A stretch of 36,853 nucleotides of DNA from Pseudomonadota bacterium (lineage in GTDB: Bacteria; Pseudomonadota; Alphaproteobacteria; Rhizobiales; Beijerinckiaceae): assembly GCA_023450615.1 (NCBI GenBank), contig JAEXGT010000097.1:1-36853 (forward strand), written 5' to 3'. The position numbers were made by a program, and so were the translations under genes. The notes under the pieces were generated by a model. The model was not told the DNA's origin. It made no database searches and saw only the letters and a list, made by a program, of their open reading frames with translations. Below, piece after piece: positions 8,154 to 16,174 of this stretch; positions within the stretch are counted from its first letter, which is position 1, and each line of letters begins with the position of its first letter.

Positions 8154-8948
8154 ATGGCATTCATTCGGGCAAACGGTATCGTTCTTCATCATCAGGTCAT
8201 CGGGCGGTCCGATGGGCCTGCGCTGGTGTTCAACAACTCGCTCGGCAGCGACTTTCGCATCTGGCAGGATATCGTGCCCGCTTTCACGGATCGCTTCCGC
8301 GTCGTGCTCTACGACAAGCGCGGCCATGGTCTCTCCGATGCGCCTCCCGCGCCTTACACGATAGACGATCATACGGACGATCTTCTGGCGTTGCTCGACG
8401 TTCTCAAGATCGACAGCGCAGCCCTTGTCGGCCTGTCCGTAGGGGGCATGATCGCTCAGCGTGCGGCCGTGCGCGCTCCTGAGCGGGTGAAGGCTCTGGT
8501 GCTCTGCTGTACGGCTGCGAAGATCGGCACGCCCGAGCTTTGGGCCGAGCGGATTTCCGCCGTCGAGACGGGCGGCATCGAACCCATTGCGGACAACGTT
8601 CTGCAACGCTGGTTCACCCCGGACTTTCACGAAACGCGCAAGGACGACATCAGGGGCTGGCGCAACATGCTGGTGCGCGTTCCCGCCCATGGCTATGCGG
8701 GAACCTGCGCGGCCATCCGCGATGCGGATTTGATGTCCGATGCAGGGAAGATCGATGTTCCAACCCTCTGTGTGGCGGGCGATCAGGACGGATCGACGCC
8801 TGCCGACGTGGTGCGCCACACGGCAAGCCTCATTCCGGGCGCACGGTTCGAGCTGATCGAAGGCTGCGGACATATTCCCTGCGTCGAGAAACCGGCGGCG
8901 CTCACGCGGCTCATCCAAATCCATCTTCGGGAGGCGGGACTTGTCTGA
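8154..8948 (+). CDS. pcaD: 3-oxoadipate enol-lactonase (alpha/beta hydrolase)
   Basis: Hydrolyses beta-ketoadipate enol-lactone to beta-ketoadipate in the cytoplasm. The 264-residue protein has the alpha/beta-hydrolase signature GLSVGG with nucleophile Ser95, an acid in GDQDGS (Asp210 or Asp212) and His240 in GCGHIP. The oxyanion region FNNSLGSDFRIW at about 26-37 and YDKRGHGLSD at 53-62 match PcaD closely. The ATG at 8154 follows GAGGGTGG; an upstream TTG/ATG-frame extension from 8142 is less likely. It is a stand-alone PcaD and not fused to PcaC, although pcaC follows immediately and overlaps by eight bases. Confidence 0.93.
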   Translation: MAFIRANGIVLHHQVIGRSDGPALVFNNSLGSDFRIWQDIVPAFTDRFRVVLYDKRGHGLSDAPPAPYTIDDHTDDLLALLDVLKIDSAALVGLSVGGMIAQRAAVRAPERVKALVLCCTAAKIGTPELWAERISAVETGGIEPIADNVLQRWFTPDFHETRKDDIRGWRNMLVRVPAHGYAGTCAAIRDADLMSDAGKIDVPTLCVAGDQDGSTPADVVRHTASLIPGARFELIEGCGHIPCVEKPAALTRLIQIHLREAGLV

Positions 8949-9324
8949 TCAAAGCGAACGCTACAAGGCCGGAATGGCGGTGCGCCGACAGGTTCTCGGC
9001 GATGCGCATGTCGATCGGGCAAGCGCCCAGATGACGGAGTTCGATGCGGACTTTCAGGCTTTCATCACCGAAAGCGCCTGGGGGGCGGTGTGGACGCGTC
9101 CGCATTTTACCAAGCGCGAGCGCTCCATCGTCACCATCGCTCTGCTCGCCGCGCTGGGACATGACGAGGAGGTGGCCATGCATGTGCGCGCCACGCGCAA
9201 CACCGGCGCCACCAAGGACGATATCCGTGAGGCTCTCATGCATGTGGCGGTCTATGCGGGCGTGCCCGCCGCCAACCATGCGTTCAAGATCGTGAAGAGA
9301 GTCTACGAGGAAATGGAAAAGTAG
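8941..9324 (+). CDS. pcaC: 4-carboxymuconolactone decarboxylase
   Basis: Decarboxylates 4-carboxymuconolactone to beta-ketoadipate enol-lactone. The 127 residues match the usual PcaC length and the AhpD/CMD helical fold. Conserved stretches include ESAWGAVWTRP at 44-54, IALLAALGHDEEVAMHVR at 66-83 and HVAVYAGVPAANHAF at 101-115. The start appears to be TTG at 8941: GGGAGGCGGG sits just upstream and the sequence SDQSERYKAGMAVRRQVLG is the normal PcaC N-terminus. The first in-frame ATG (8974) would remove conserved residues. The start overlaps pcaD by eight bases. Confidence 0.93.
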   Translation: MSDQSERYKAGMAVRRQVLGDAHVDRASAQMTEFDADFQAFITESAWGAVWTRPHFTKRERSIVTIALLAALGHDEEVAMHVRATRNTGATKDDIREALMHVAVYAGVPAANHAFKIVKRVYEEMEK

Positions 9325-9350
9325 AAAAACCGTTCTTCAGGAGGGCAATC

Positions 9351-10076
9351 ATGTCGGATCAGGGATCTTACTACCAACGGGACAGGAGTTGGCATCCGCC
9401 CGCTTTCACGCCCAACTACAAGACTTCCATCCTGCGCTCTCCGCAATATCCGCTTCTGTCGCTCGACAACACGATCTCTGAGATGACGGGGCCGACCTTC
9501 GGGCACACCAAGCTTGGACCGCTCGACAACGACCTGATCCGCAACTTTTCCAAGACCGGCGATCCCATCGGCCAGCGCATCATCGTCTATGGCCGTGTGC
9601 TCGACGAGAATGCGCGCCCGGTCCCCGGTGCTCTCCTGGAGTTCTGGCAGGCCAATGCGGGCGGACGCTACCGCCATAAAAAGGAAACCTATCTCGCCGC
9701 CATCGATCCCAATTTCGGCGGCTGCGGACGCGCGATTACGGACGAGGAGGGGCGGTACTGGTTCCGCACCATCAAGCCCGGCGCTTATCCCTGGCCGAAT
9801 GGTGTCAATGACTGGCGGCCTGCACATATCCATTTCTCGGTTTTCGGTCATGCCTTCGCTCAGCGCCTGATCACGCAGATGTATTTCGAAGGCGATCCGA
9901 TGATCTGGCAATGCCCCATCGTCTCGACGATCCCCGACAGGCGGGCGGTGGAACAGTTGATCGCGGCGCTCGACCGGGAGAACACGCTGCCCATGGACGC
10001 GCTGGCCTACAAGTTCGACATCGTTCTGCGCGGACGCCGCTCGACCATGTTCGAGAACCGGATGGAGGGGAACTGA
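9351..10076 (+). CDS. pcaH: Protocatechuate 3,4-dioxygenase, beta subunit
   Basis: The catalytic, non-haem Fe(III)-binding subunit that cleaves protocatechuate between its hydroxyls to 3-carboxy-cis,cis-muconate. All four iron ligands can be placed: Tyr107 (GGRYRH), Tyr146 (PGAYPW), His159 and His161 (PAHIHFSVFG). The 241-residue length is normal. A near-ideal ribosome binding site (AGGAGGG, seven bases before the ATG) follows a 26-base gap after pcaC, the clearest translation signal in the operon. The stop overlaps the pcaG start as TGATG. Confidence 0.96.
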   Translation: MSDQGSYYQRDRSWHPPAFTPNYKTSILRSPQYPLLSLDNTISEMTGPTFGHTKLGPLDNDLIRNFSKTGDPIGQRIIVYGRVLDENARPVPGALLEFWQANAGGRYRHKKETYLAAIDPNFGGCGRAITDEEGRYWFRTIKPGAYPWPNGVNDWRPAHIHFSVFGHAFAQRLITQMYFEGDPMIWQCPIVSTIPDRRAVEQLIAALDRENTLPMDALAYKFDIVLRGRRSTMFENRMEGN

Positions 10077-10702
10077 TGGTTCAAAAGCTCGAAAGATTGA
10101 AAGAATCCCCCTCACAGACAGCGGGCCCCTATGTCCATATCGGCGCGACGCCCAACTGGGTCGAGATTACCGGCGTGTGGAATGAGGATCTGGGGCTTGT
10201 TCTCGTTACGCCCGAGACCAGAGGCGAGCGCATCATCGTGAAGGGGCGCATCTTCGATGGCAGCGGTACGCCGCTGAAGGATGCACTCGTCGAAATCTGG
10301 CAGGCCGATGCGGCAGGGCTCTACAACAGTCCGCAGGAAAAGCGCGGAAAAGCCGATCAGAATTTCGCCGGCTGGGGGCGCCAGCCGACGGATAGTGCGA
10401 CGGGTGAGTTCAAGTTCGAAACCATCAAACCCGGTTGCGTACCCTACAAGGATGGACGCCTCATGGCGCCGCACATCACGTTCTGGGTCGTGGCGCGGGG
10501 CATCAATATAGGCCTCCACACCCGCATGTACTTCAGTGACGAGGAAGCGGCCAATGCGGAATGTCCCGTGCTGGCGCGCATCGAGCACCGAACCCGCGTT
10601 CCCACCCTCGTCGCATCGCGCAGCGAGGAGAACGGCATGCCTGCCTATACCTTCGACATCCATCTACAGGGTGAGAAGGAAACCGTGTTCTTCGATATTT
10701 GA
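10076..10702 (+). CDS. pcaG: Protocatechuate 3,4-dioxygenase, alpha subunit
   Basis: The non-iron partner of PcaH; the pair assemble into the alpha-beta protomers of the dioxygenase. The 208 residues open with SPSQTAGPYVHIGATP (11-26), which is diagnostic for PcaG. They include LVEIWQADAAGLY (71-83) and MAPHITFWVVARGIN (130-144), where the iron ligands of the beta subunit are not conserved. Its ATG shares one base with the pcaH stop, so the two subunits are probably translated together. Confidence 0.95.
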   Translation: MVQKLERLKESPSQTAGPYVHIGATPNWVEITGVWNEDLGLVLVTPETRGERIIVKGRIFDGSGTPLKDALVEIWQADAAGLYNSPQEKRGKADQNFAGWGRQPTDSATGEFKFETIKPGCVPYKDGRLMAPHITFWVVARGINIGLHTRMYFSDEEAANAECPVLARIEHRTRVPTLVASRSEENGMPAYTFDIHLQGEKETVFFDI

Positions 10703-10713
10703 TTGTGAGCATC

Positions 10714-11559
10714 ATGGCCAAGTTCCAGAGTCTCCGAGACGCTGTCAGGGATAACCTGAAGGACGGAGATACCGTCGCCTTCGAGGGTTTCACCCATCTC
10801 ATTCCTCATGCGGCCGCCCATGAGGCGATCCGTCAGGGCTTCCGGGATCTTACGCTGATCCGCATGACGCCGGACATCATCTATGACCAGATGATCGGCA
10901 TGGGCCTTGTGAAGAAGGTCATCTTCTCCTATGCGGGCAATCCTGGCGTGGGCCTTCTGCGCCGCATGCGCGATGCCATTGAGAATGGCTGGCCGCGTTC
11001 CATCGAAACGGTGGAGCACAGCCACGCCGCCATGGCCAATGCCTACGAGGCCGGCGCGGCAGGTTTGCCCTGCGCCGTTTTCCGTGGTTATCGCGGCGCG
11101 GGTCTGAAGGATGTGAATCCGGATATCAAATCCATCACCTGTCCCTTCACCGGTGAAGAACTGGCCGCCGTTCCCGCACACCGTCCCGATGTGGCTTTCA
11201 TCCATGCGCAGAAGGCGAGCAGGCGGGGTGACGTACTCGTCGAGGGCATTATCGGCGTGCAGAAGGAAGCCGTCCTTGCCTCGAAGCGCGCCGTGGTGAC
11301 GGTCGAGGATATTGTGGACGATTTCAATGATCTTCACCCCAATCTCTGCGTGCTGCCCCATTGGACGATTACGTCCATCGCTCATGTGCCGGGCGGCGCG
11401 CATCCGTCCTATACCCATGGCTATTATGACCGTGACAATGCGGCCTATCTCGAATGGGACAAGGTGTCCGCGGACCGCGATCTATTCATGCAATGGATGA
11501 AGGCGAATGTTCTCGAAGCGGGCCCTGAAGCCTTTACCGAGCGTGTGAAAGGGCTGTGA
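10714..11559 (+). CDS. pcaI: 3-oxoadipate CoA-transferase, subunit A (larger, glutaconate-CoA-transferase-like type)
   Basis: Transfers CoA from succinyl-CoA to beta-ketoadipate together with the next gene product. The protein has 281 residues from the ATG at 10714; a TTG at 10699 is an alternative start. It is a family I CoA-transferase alpha subunit (VAFEGFTHLIPHAAAHEAIRQG, FSYAGNPGVGLLRR). The length exceeds the classical PcaI of about 230 residues and fits the GctA/CatI-like form found in some beta-ketoadipate clusters. The assignment to beta-ketoadipate rather than glutaconate rests on its position between pcaG and pcaF. Confidence 0.88.
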   Translation: MAKFQSLRDAVRDNLKDGDTVAFEGFTHLIPHAAAHEAIRQGFRDLTLIRMTPDIIYDQMIGMGLVKKVIFSYAGNPGVGLLRRMRDAIENGWPRSIETVEHSHAAMANAYEAGAAGLPCAVFRGYRGAGLKDVNPDIKSITCPFTGEELAAVPAHRPDVAFIHAQKASRRGDVLVEGIIGVQKEAVLASKRAVVTVEDIVDDFNDLHPNLCVLPHWTITSIAHVPGGAHPSYTHGYYDRDNAAYLEWDKVSADRDLFMQWMKANVLEAGPEAFTERVKGL

Positions 11560-11561
11560 CC

Positions 11562-12350
11562 ATGGCAACGATCTCCGACTTCACCCCAAATGAGATGATG
11601 ACGATTGCGGCGGCGCGCGCCCTGTCCAACGACGATGTGTGCTTCGTGGGCATCGGCGCACCGTCGGCGGCCTGCAACGTGGCGCGCCTCACCCATGCGC
11701 CGGACATCACCCTGATCTATGAAAGCGGAACCATCGGCACCGCGCCTGATGTGCTGCCGCTCTCCATCGGCGACGGGGAATTGTGCGAAACCGCGCTCAC
11801 CACGGTCTCAGTACCGGAGATGTTCCGTTACTGGCTGCAGGGCGGGCGCATTTCCATCGGCTTCCTCGGCGCGGCCCAGCTCGATCGCTTCGGCAACATC
11901 AATACCACGGTGATCGGCGATTACCGCAAGCCCAAGGTGCGCCTGCCCGGTGGCGGCGGTGCGCCCGAGATAGCAAGCTCCTGCAAGGAGGTGTTCATCA
12001 CCATGAAGCAGGCGACTCGCGGCATGGTGGAGAAGATCGATTTCTACACCTCCTTCGGCCATGGCGACGGTGGCGATCATCGTCAGCGTCTAGGCATTAC
12101 CACCAAAGGTCCCACGCTTCTCATCACCGATCTTGCATTATGGAAGCCTGATCCGGAAACAAAGGAATTCACCGTTGTCTCCATGCATCCGGGTGTCACG
12201 CGCGAGCAGGTTCAGGAAACCTGCGGTTGGAAGGTGCGCTTCTCCGACCGTCTCGAAGAGACGCCACCGCCGTCCGAGCTTGAACTCACGACCCTGCGCG
12301 ATCTCCAGGCCAGGACTGAGCGCGCCCATGGCGGAAAGAAGGGAAGCTGA
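11562..12350 (+). CDS. pcaJ: 3-oxoadipate CoA-transferase, subunit B
   Basis: The catalytic subunit, 262 residues. The covalent-intermediate glutamate is expected in TLIYESGTIGTAP, close to residue 53, matching the ESG motif of the glutaconate/CatJ-type beta subunits. Glycine-rich LPGGGGAPEIASSCKEVF follows near residue 130. The ATG at 11562 is chosen over an in-frame GTG two codons earlier (11556) because AAAGGG lies about nine bases upstream. It starts two bases after the pcaI stop and ends two bases before pcaF. Confidence 0.9.
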   Translation: MATISDFTPNEMMTIAAARALSNDDVCFVGIGAPSAACNVARLTHAPDITLIYESGTIGTAPDVLPLSIGDGELCETALTTVSVPEMFRYWLQGGRISIGFLGAAQLDRFGNINTTVIGDYRKPKVRLPGGGGAPEIASSCKEVFITMKQATRGMVEKIDFYTSFGHGDGGDHRQRLGITTKGPTLLITDLALWKPDPETKEFTVVSMHPGVTREQVQETCGWKVRFSDRLEETPPPSELELTTLRDLQARTERAHGGKKGS

Positions 12351-12352
12351 TC

Positions 12353-13558
12353 ATGGGTGAGGCTTATATCTGCGCTTATGTCCGGACGCCGATCGGCCGC
12401 TACGGTGGCGCCTTGTCGAGTGTGCGCGCGGACGATCTCGCTGCCGTTCCGTTGAAGGCGCTGATGGAACGCCATGCGAAGATCGACTTCGAGGCCGTGG
12501 ATGACGTGATCTTCGGCTGCGCCAACCAGGCGGGAGAGGACAACCGCAACGTCGCCCGCATGGCCGTGCTGCTGTCCGGCCTGCCGGGATCCGTATCCGG
12601 CACCACCATCAACCGCCTCTGCGGATCAGGCATGGATGCGGTGATCACGGCGGCCCGCGCCATCAAGGCGGGCGAGGCCGAGCTGATGATCGCAGGTGGC
12701 GTCGAATCCATGTCGCGCGCGCCCTTCGTCATGCCCAAGGCCGATACGGCCTTCTCCCGGTCCGCTGAGATTCACGACACCACCATCGGCTGGCGCTTCA
12801 TCAACCCGCTGATGAAGAGCCAATACGGCGTCGATTCCATGCCCGAGACCGGCGAGAACGTCGCCGAGGATTACCGCGTCTCCCGCCAGGATCAGGACGC
12901 GTTCGCTCTACGCTCGCAGCAGAAGGCTGCCATGGCGCAGGAGAGCGGACGTCTGGCACAGGAAATCGTTCCTGTGACGATCCCGCGCCGCAAGGGCGAT
13001 CCTATCGTGGTAGACAAGGATGAGCATCCGCGCGGTGATACGACATTGGACCAACTCGCCAAGCTGTCGACCCCTTTCCGGAAAGACGGCACCGTAACGG
13101 CGGGCAATGCGTCGGGCGTGAACGATGGTGCAGCGGCGCTCATCATCGCGTCGGAAGAGGCTGTGCGGAAGTATGGGCTCGAACCCATCGCGCGTGTGGT
13201 CGGCGGGGCTGCGGCAGGCGTGCCGCCGCGCATCATGGGCATCGGCCCGGTTCCGGCGACGCAGAAGCTTTGCGCACGGCTTGGCCTGACGCCGTCGGAT
13301 TTCGACGTGGTAGAGCTGAACGAAGCATTCGCCAGCCAGGGTATCGCGGTGCTGCGCGGGCTCGGCATCGCGGAAGATGCGGCGCACGTCAACCCGAATG
13401 GCGGCGCGATTGCGCTCGGTCATCCGCTGGGCATGTCGGGGGCGCGCATCACCGGCACGGCGGCGCTGGAATTGAAGCTCTCGGGCAAGCGGCGTGCGCT
13501 GGCCACCATGTGCGTCGGCGTCGGGCAGGGCATCGCTATCGCCCTTGAAGCCGTCTGA
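12353..13558 (+). CDS. pcaF: 3-oxoadipyl-CoA thiolase
   Basis: Cleaves beta-ketoadipyl-CoA with CoA to succinyl-CoA and acetyl-CoA, the final pathway step. The 401 residues carry the full thiolase catalytic set: Cys90 in NRLCGSG, His357 in GGAIALGHPLG and Cys387 in CVGVGQG. The N-terminus YICAYVRTPIGRYGGALSSVR and the VARMAVLLSGLP region are typical of PcaF/PaaJ thiolases. The gene sits two bases after pcaJ. It could also act on other 3-ketoacyl-CoAs, but the context favours 3-oxoadipyl-CoA. Confidence 0.94.
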   Translation: MGEAYICAYVRTPIGRYGGALSSVRADDLAAVPLKALMERHAKIDFEAVDDVIFGCANQAGEDNRNVARMAVLLSGLPGSVSGTTINRLCGSGMDAVITAARAIKAGEAELMIAGGVESMSRAPFVMPKADTAFSRSAEIHDTTIGWRFINPLMKSQYGVDSMPETGENVAEDYRVSRQDQDAFALRSQQKAAMAQESGRLAQEIVPVTIPRRKGDPIVVDKDEHPRGDTTLDQLAKLSTPFRKDGTVTAGNASGVNDGAAALIIASEEAVRKYGLEPIARVVGGAAAGVPPRIMGIGPVPATQKLCARLGLTPSDFDVVELNEAFASQGIAVLRGLGIAEDAAHVNPNGGAIALGHPLGMSGARITGTAALELKLSGKRRALATMCVGVGQGIAIALEAV

Positions 13559-13575
13559 GCATCGAGGAACATTCT

Positions 13576-14640
13576 ATGCAGGCGCTTCCTCAACCTTTGC
13601 TCCAGTCTCTCGTCGGCGACGAGGAGGTGGGGGCTTTCTTCACCAACGAGGCCGAACTGTCGGCTTTGCTGGACGTCGAGGCGGCGCTTGCTCAAGCGCA
13701 ATCCGAGGTCGGACTGATCGGCAAGGAGGCGGCAGACAAGATCGCGACAGCCTGCCGCTCCTTGCGCCCCGACTGGCGCAAACTGGCGGAAAGTCTTGCG
13801 CAGGACGGTGTCATCGTTCCCGAACTTGTGAAGCAGCTGCGGGCTGCAATCGGCGATCAGCACAGCAAAGCTGTCCATCTCGGCGCGACGAGCCAGGACG
13901 TCATCGATACGGCTCTTGTGCTTCGCCTGAAGAGCGTCGTCGGGATTTTCGAGACGCGCTTGATTGGCCTGCTTTCCGCGCTCGGAAGCCTGCGCGCACG
14001 GGATGGGGCGGTGAAGCTGATGGCGCATACGCGGATGCAAAAGGCCTTGCCCTTCACGGCGGCTCACAAGATCGACACTTGGATGCGGCCCTTGCAGCGG
14101 CATGCGGAGAGCCTGACGAGCATCGCGCCGCATCTTCTTGTGGTACAATTGGGCGGACCCATTGGCACGCGAAGCGAGATGAAGGATTACGGTGACGCGG
14201 TTGCAGAGGCTATGGCGCGGGTCCTGGGACTCGGCCATGGGCCGTCATGGCATTCGCAGCGCGAGCGCATCGGCGAGTTCGCGGCTTTCCTGTCGCTTTT
14301 GTCGGGAACGCTCGGCAAGATCGGGCAAGACATTGCCCTGATGGCCCAGAACGAGGTGGGCGAGGTGCGCCTTGCTTCCGGGGGGGGCTCGTCCGCCATG
14401 CCGCATAAGTCCAATCCGGTTCAGGCGGAATTGCTTGTCGCGCTAGCCCGCTACAATGCCGGTTTGCTCGGTACGCTTCATCAGGCGCTCGTGCACGAGA
14501 ACGAGCGCTCGGGAGCCGCCTGGACGCTGGAATGGATAGTGCTGCCTCAGATGGTGGTGGCAACCGCGGCGGGTCTGAGCAAAGCGCAGGCGCTCATCGG
14601 CGGCATGAGCATTCTGCCGTCAGCAACCACCGACCGTTAG
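13576..14640 (+). CDS. pcaB: 3-carboxy-cis,cis-muconate cycloisomerase
   Basis: Converts 3-carboxy-cis,cis-muconate to 4-carboxymuconolactone. It is a fumarase/aspartase superfamily protein of 354 residues, on the short side but usual for alphaproteobacterial PcaB. Signature segments are HLGATSQDVIDTA at 101-113, HTRMQKALPFT at 151-161 and GGGSSAMPHKSNPVQ at 269-283, where the catalytic serine loop lies. GAGG lies about eight bases before the ATG. It is the last gene of the collinear run. Its TAG stop overlaps the stop of the small gene on the opposite strand. Confidence 0.94.
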   Translation: MQALPQPLLQSLVGDEEVGAFFTNEAELSALLDVEAALAQAQSEVGLIGKEAADKIATACRSLRPDWRKLAESLAQDGVIVPELVKQLRAAIGDQHSKAVHLGATSQDVIDTALVLRLKSVVGIFETRLIGLLSALGSLRARDGAVKLMAHTRMQKALPFTAAHKIDTWMRPLQRHAESLTSIAPHLLVVQLGGPIGTRSEMKDYGDAVAEAMARVLGLGHGPSWHSQRERIGEFAAFLSLLSGTLGKIGQDIALMAQNEVGEVRLASGGGSSAMPHKSNPVQAELLVALARYNAGLLGTLHQALVHENERSGAAWTLEWIVLPQMVVATAAGLSKAQALIGGMSILPSATTDR

Positions 14641-14804
14641 GCATCGCCCACGATGACAGGCACCCTGCCACTTCCGCCGCAATCGGGACAGGGGCGCTGT
14701 TCCAGCAACCCCGATCCGTTGCAGGCGGGGCAGATGTCTTCTCCGGTCTGCCCGGTGCCGGGAACATCTTCATCACTTGGGTTCTTCACGTTTCCGCCGC
14801 TCAT
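14637..14804 (-). CDS. Small zinc-ribbon-like protein with two CxxCxGxG motifs
   Basis: A 55-residue protein beginning MSGGNVKNPSDEDVPGTG. AAAGGAG eight bases before the ATG at 14804 decides the start; longer in-frame options to 14924 lack a comparable site. It contains CPACNGSG and CPDCGGSG, half of the DnaJ-type zinc-binding repeat, so it should bind one zinc ion. There is no J-domain, signal peptide or membrane segment. The molecular function is unknown. It lies tail-to-tail with pcaB, sharing stop-codon bases, and head-to-head with pobA 119 bases away. Confidence 0.75.
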   Translation of the reverse strand: MSGGNVKNPSDEDVPGTGQTGEDICPACNGSGLLEQRPCPDCGGSGRVPVIVGDA

Positions 14805-14923
14805 CACCTTGTCTCCTTTGCACATGAACGTCGTGGGCCCGCGGCGGTTCGCGTGCTTGGACAAGCGGATAACGAAAACGAGCTGACGTATTCCGGCGCG
14901 ACGACATGCAGGAGAGGACGACA
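14805..14923. promoter_or_regulatory. Divergent intergenic region upstream of pobA
   Basis: This 119-base gap must hold the pobA promoter and the promoter of the small zinc-ribbon gene. It contains a 12-base near-palindrome GCTTG-GA-CAAGC at 14855-14866, and a GTTCGCG at 14847-14853 that resembles the GTTCG half-sites in front of the transporter-pca operon. A good pobA ribosome binding site (AGGAGAGG) lies at its right end. No dedicated pobR gene is adjacent. Operator assignment is speculative. Confidence 0.3.
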
Positions 14924-16093
14924 ATGCGCACCAAGGTTGCGATCATCGGCGCAGGCCCCGCGGGCCTCCTGCTCGGGCAGCTTTTGCACAAGCAGGGCGT
15001 CGAGACGGTCATCGTCGAGCGACGCAGCCGCGAATACGTGCTGAGCCGCATCCGTGCGGGTGTGCTGGAGCAGGGCACCGTCGGGCTTCTGGACAAGGCG
15101 GGCGTCGGCGGACGCATGCATACTGAGGGCCTGGTGCATGACGGCGTAGAGTTCTGCTTCGACGGCGACAAGCATCGCTTCAACTTCCGTGAGCTGATCG
15201 GGCGCACTGTGACCGTCTATGGCCAGACGGAGGTGACGCGCGATCTCATGCAGGCGCGCGATGCCTCCGGTGAGATGTCCATCTACGAAGCGGATGACGT
15301 CACGATCCATGATTTCGACGGGGACAAGCCGAAGGTGCGTTTCGTGAAGGATGGCATCTCGCAGGAGATCGCCTGCGATTTCATCGCGGGATGCGACGGG
15401 TATCACGGAGTCTGCCGCGCCAGCATCCCGGAGGGTGCGCTCACGACGTTCGAGCGGGTCTATCCCTTCGGATGGCTCGGAGTGCTGGTGGATCGCCCGC
15501 CCGTGGCGGATGAGTTGATCTACGCGCACCATGAGCGGGGCTTCGCGCTCTGCTCCATGCGCTCGCCCACCCGCAGCCGCTATTATGTTCAGGTGCCGTC
15601 CGGTGAGAAGGTCGAGGATTGGTCCGACGAGAGGTTCTGGGACGAGCTGCGCCGCCGGGTGGATGCGGAGACGGCGGAGAGGCTCGTCACCGGCCCATCC
15701 ATCGAGAAATCCGTTGCCCCCTTACGGAGCTTCGTGGCGGAGCCTCTCCGGTTCGGCCGCTTGTTCCTGGCGGGCGATGCCGCTCATATCGTGCCGCCGA
15801 CCGGCGCCAAGGGCCTCAACCTGGCCGCCAGCGACGTAGGCGTCTTGGCGGAGGCGCTGGCTGAATATTACCAGGAGCACTCCTCGGCAGGAATCGACGG
15901 CTATTCGGCCCGGGTTCTTGCCCGGGTCTGGAAAGCGGAGCGGTTCTCCTGGTGGATGACCTCCATTCTCCATACCTTCCCGGAGACGGACCCCTTCGGA
16001 AGGCGGATGCAGCGGACCGAGTTCGACTATCTGGTCGGCTCCGAAGCCGCTTCCCGGGCGCTCGCGGAGAACTACACGGGGTTGCCGATCTAG
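14924..16093 (+). CDS. pobA: 4-hydroxybenzoate 3-monooxygenase (FAD-dependent)
   Basis: Hydroxylates 4-hydroxybenzoate to protocatechuate using NAD(P)H and O2, feeding PcaGH. The 389 residues match the family length. FAD motifs are GAGPAG at 9-14, CDGYHG (the DG motif) and LAGDAAHIVPPTGAKGLNLA (the GD motif). Other hallmark stretches are SRIRAGVLEQGTV at 41-53 and RYYVQVP. The ATG at 14924 is chosen because AGGAGAGG precedes it; an ATG six codons earlier has none. It lies outside the pca run, behind its own intergenic region. Confidence 0.96.
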   Translation: MRTKVAIIGAGPAGLLLGQLLHKQGVETVIVERRSREYVLSRIRAGVLEQGTVGLLDKAGVGGRMHTEGLVHDGVEFCFDGDKHRFNFRELIGRTVTVYGQTEVTRDLMQARDASGEMSIYEADDVTIHDFDGDKPKVRFVKDGISQEIACDFIAGCDGYHGVCRASIPEGALTTFERVYPFGWLGVLVDRPPVADELIYAHHERGFALCSMRSPTRSRYYVQVPSGEKVEDWSDERFWDELRRRVDAETAERLVTGPSIEKSVAPLRSFVAEPLRFGRLFLAGDAAHIVPPTGAKGLNLAASDVGVLAEALAEYYQEHSSAGIDGYSARVLARVWKAERFSWWMTSILHTFPETDPFGRRMQRTEFDYLVGSEAASRALAENYTGLPI

Positions 16094-16174
16094 CCTTCTT
16101 GCCAGCTCCTTGGGATGTGAACAGCCTTTAAGACCAGTATGGACAGAAGGCGACCAATATGAGACCAGTTAAGG

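Noticed and set aside
10714..12350. Glutaconate CoA-transferase of an amino-acid fermentation pathway
   Set aside because: The sequence type fits, but the genes lie between pcaG and pcaF in a complete beta-ketoadipate operon, where a 3-oxoadipate CoA-transferase is required.
14860..14900. GGAAT-N15-CGTT on the minus strand as an EcfG promoter for the zinc-ribbon gene
   Set aside because: One -35 mismatch plus a spacer one base too short; two deviations from the consensus are too many to claim.
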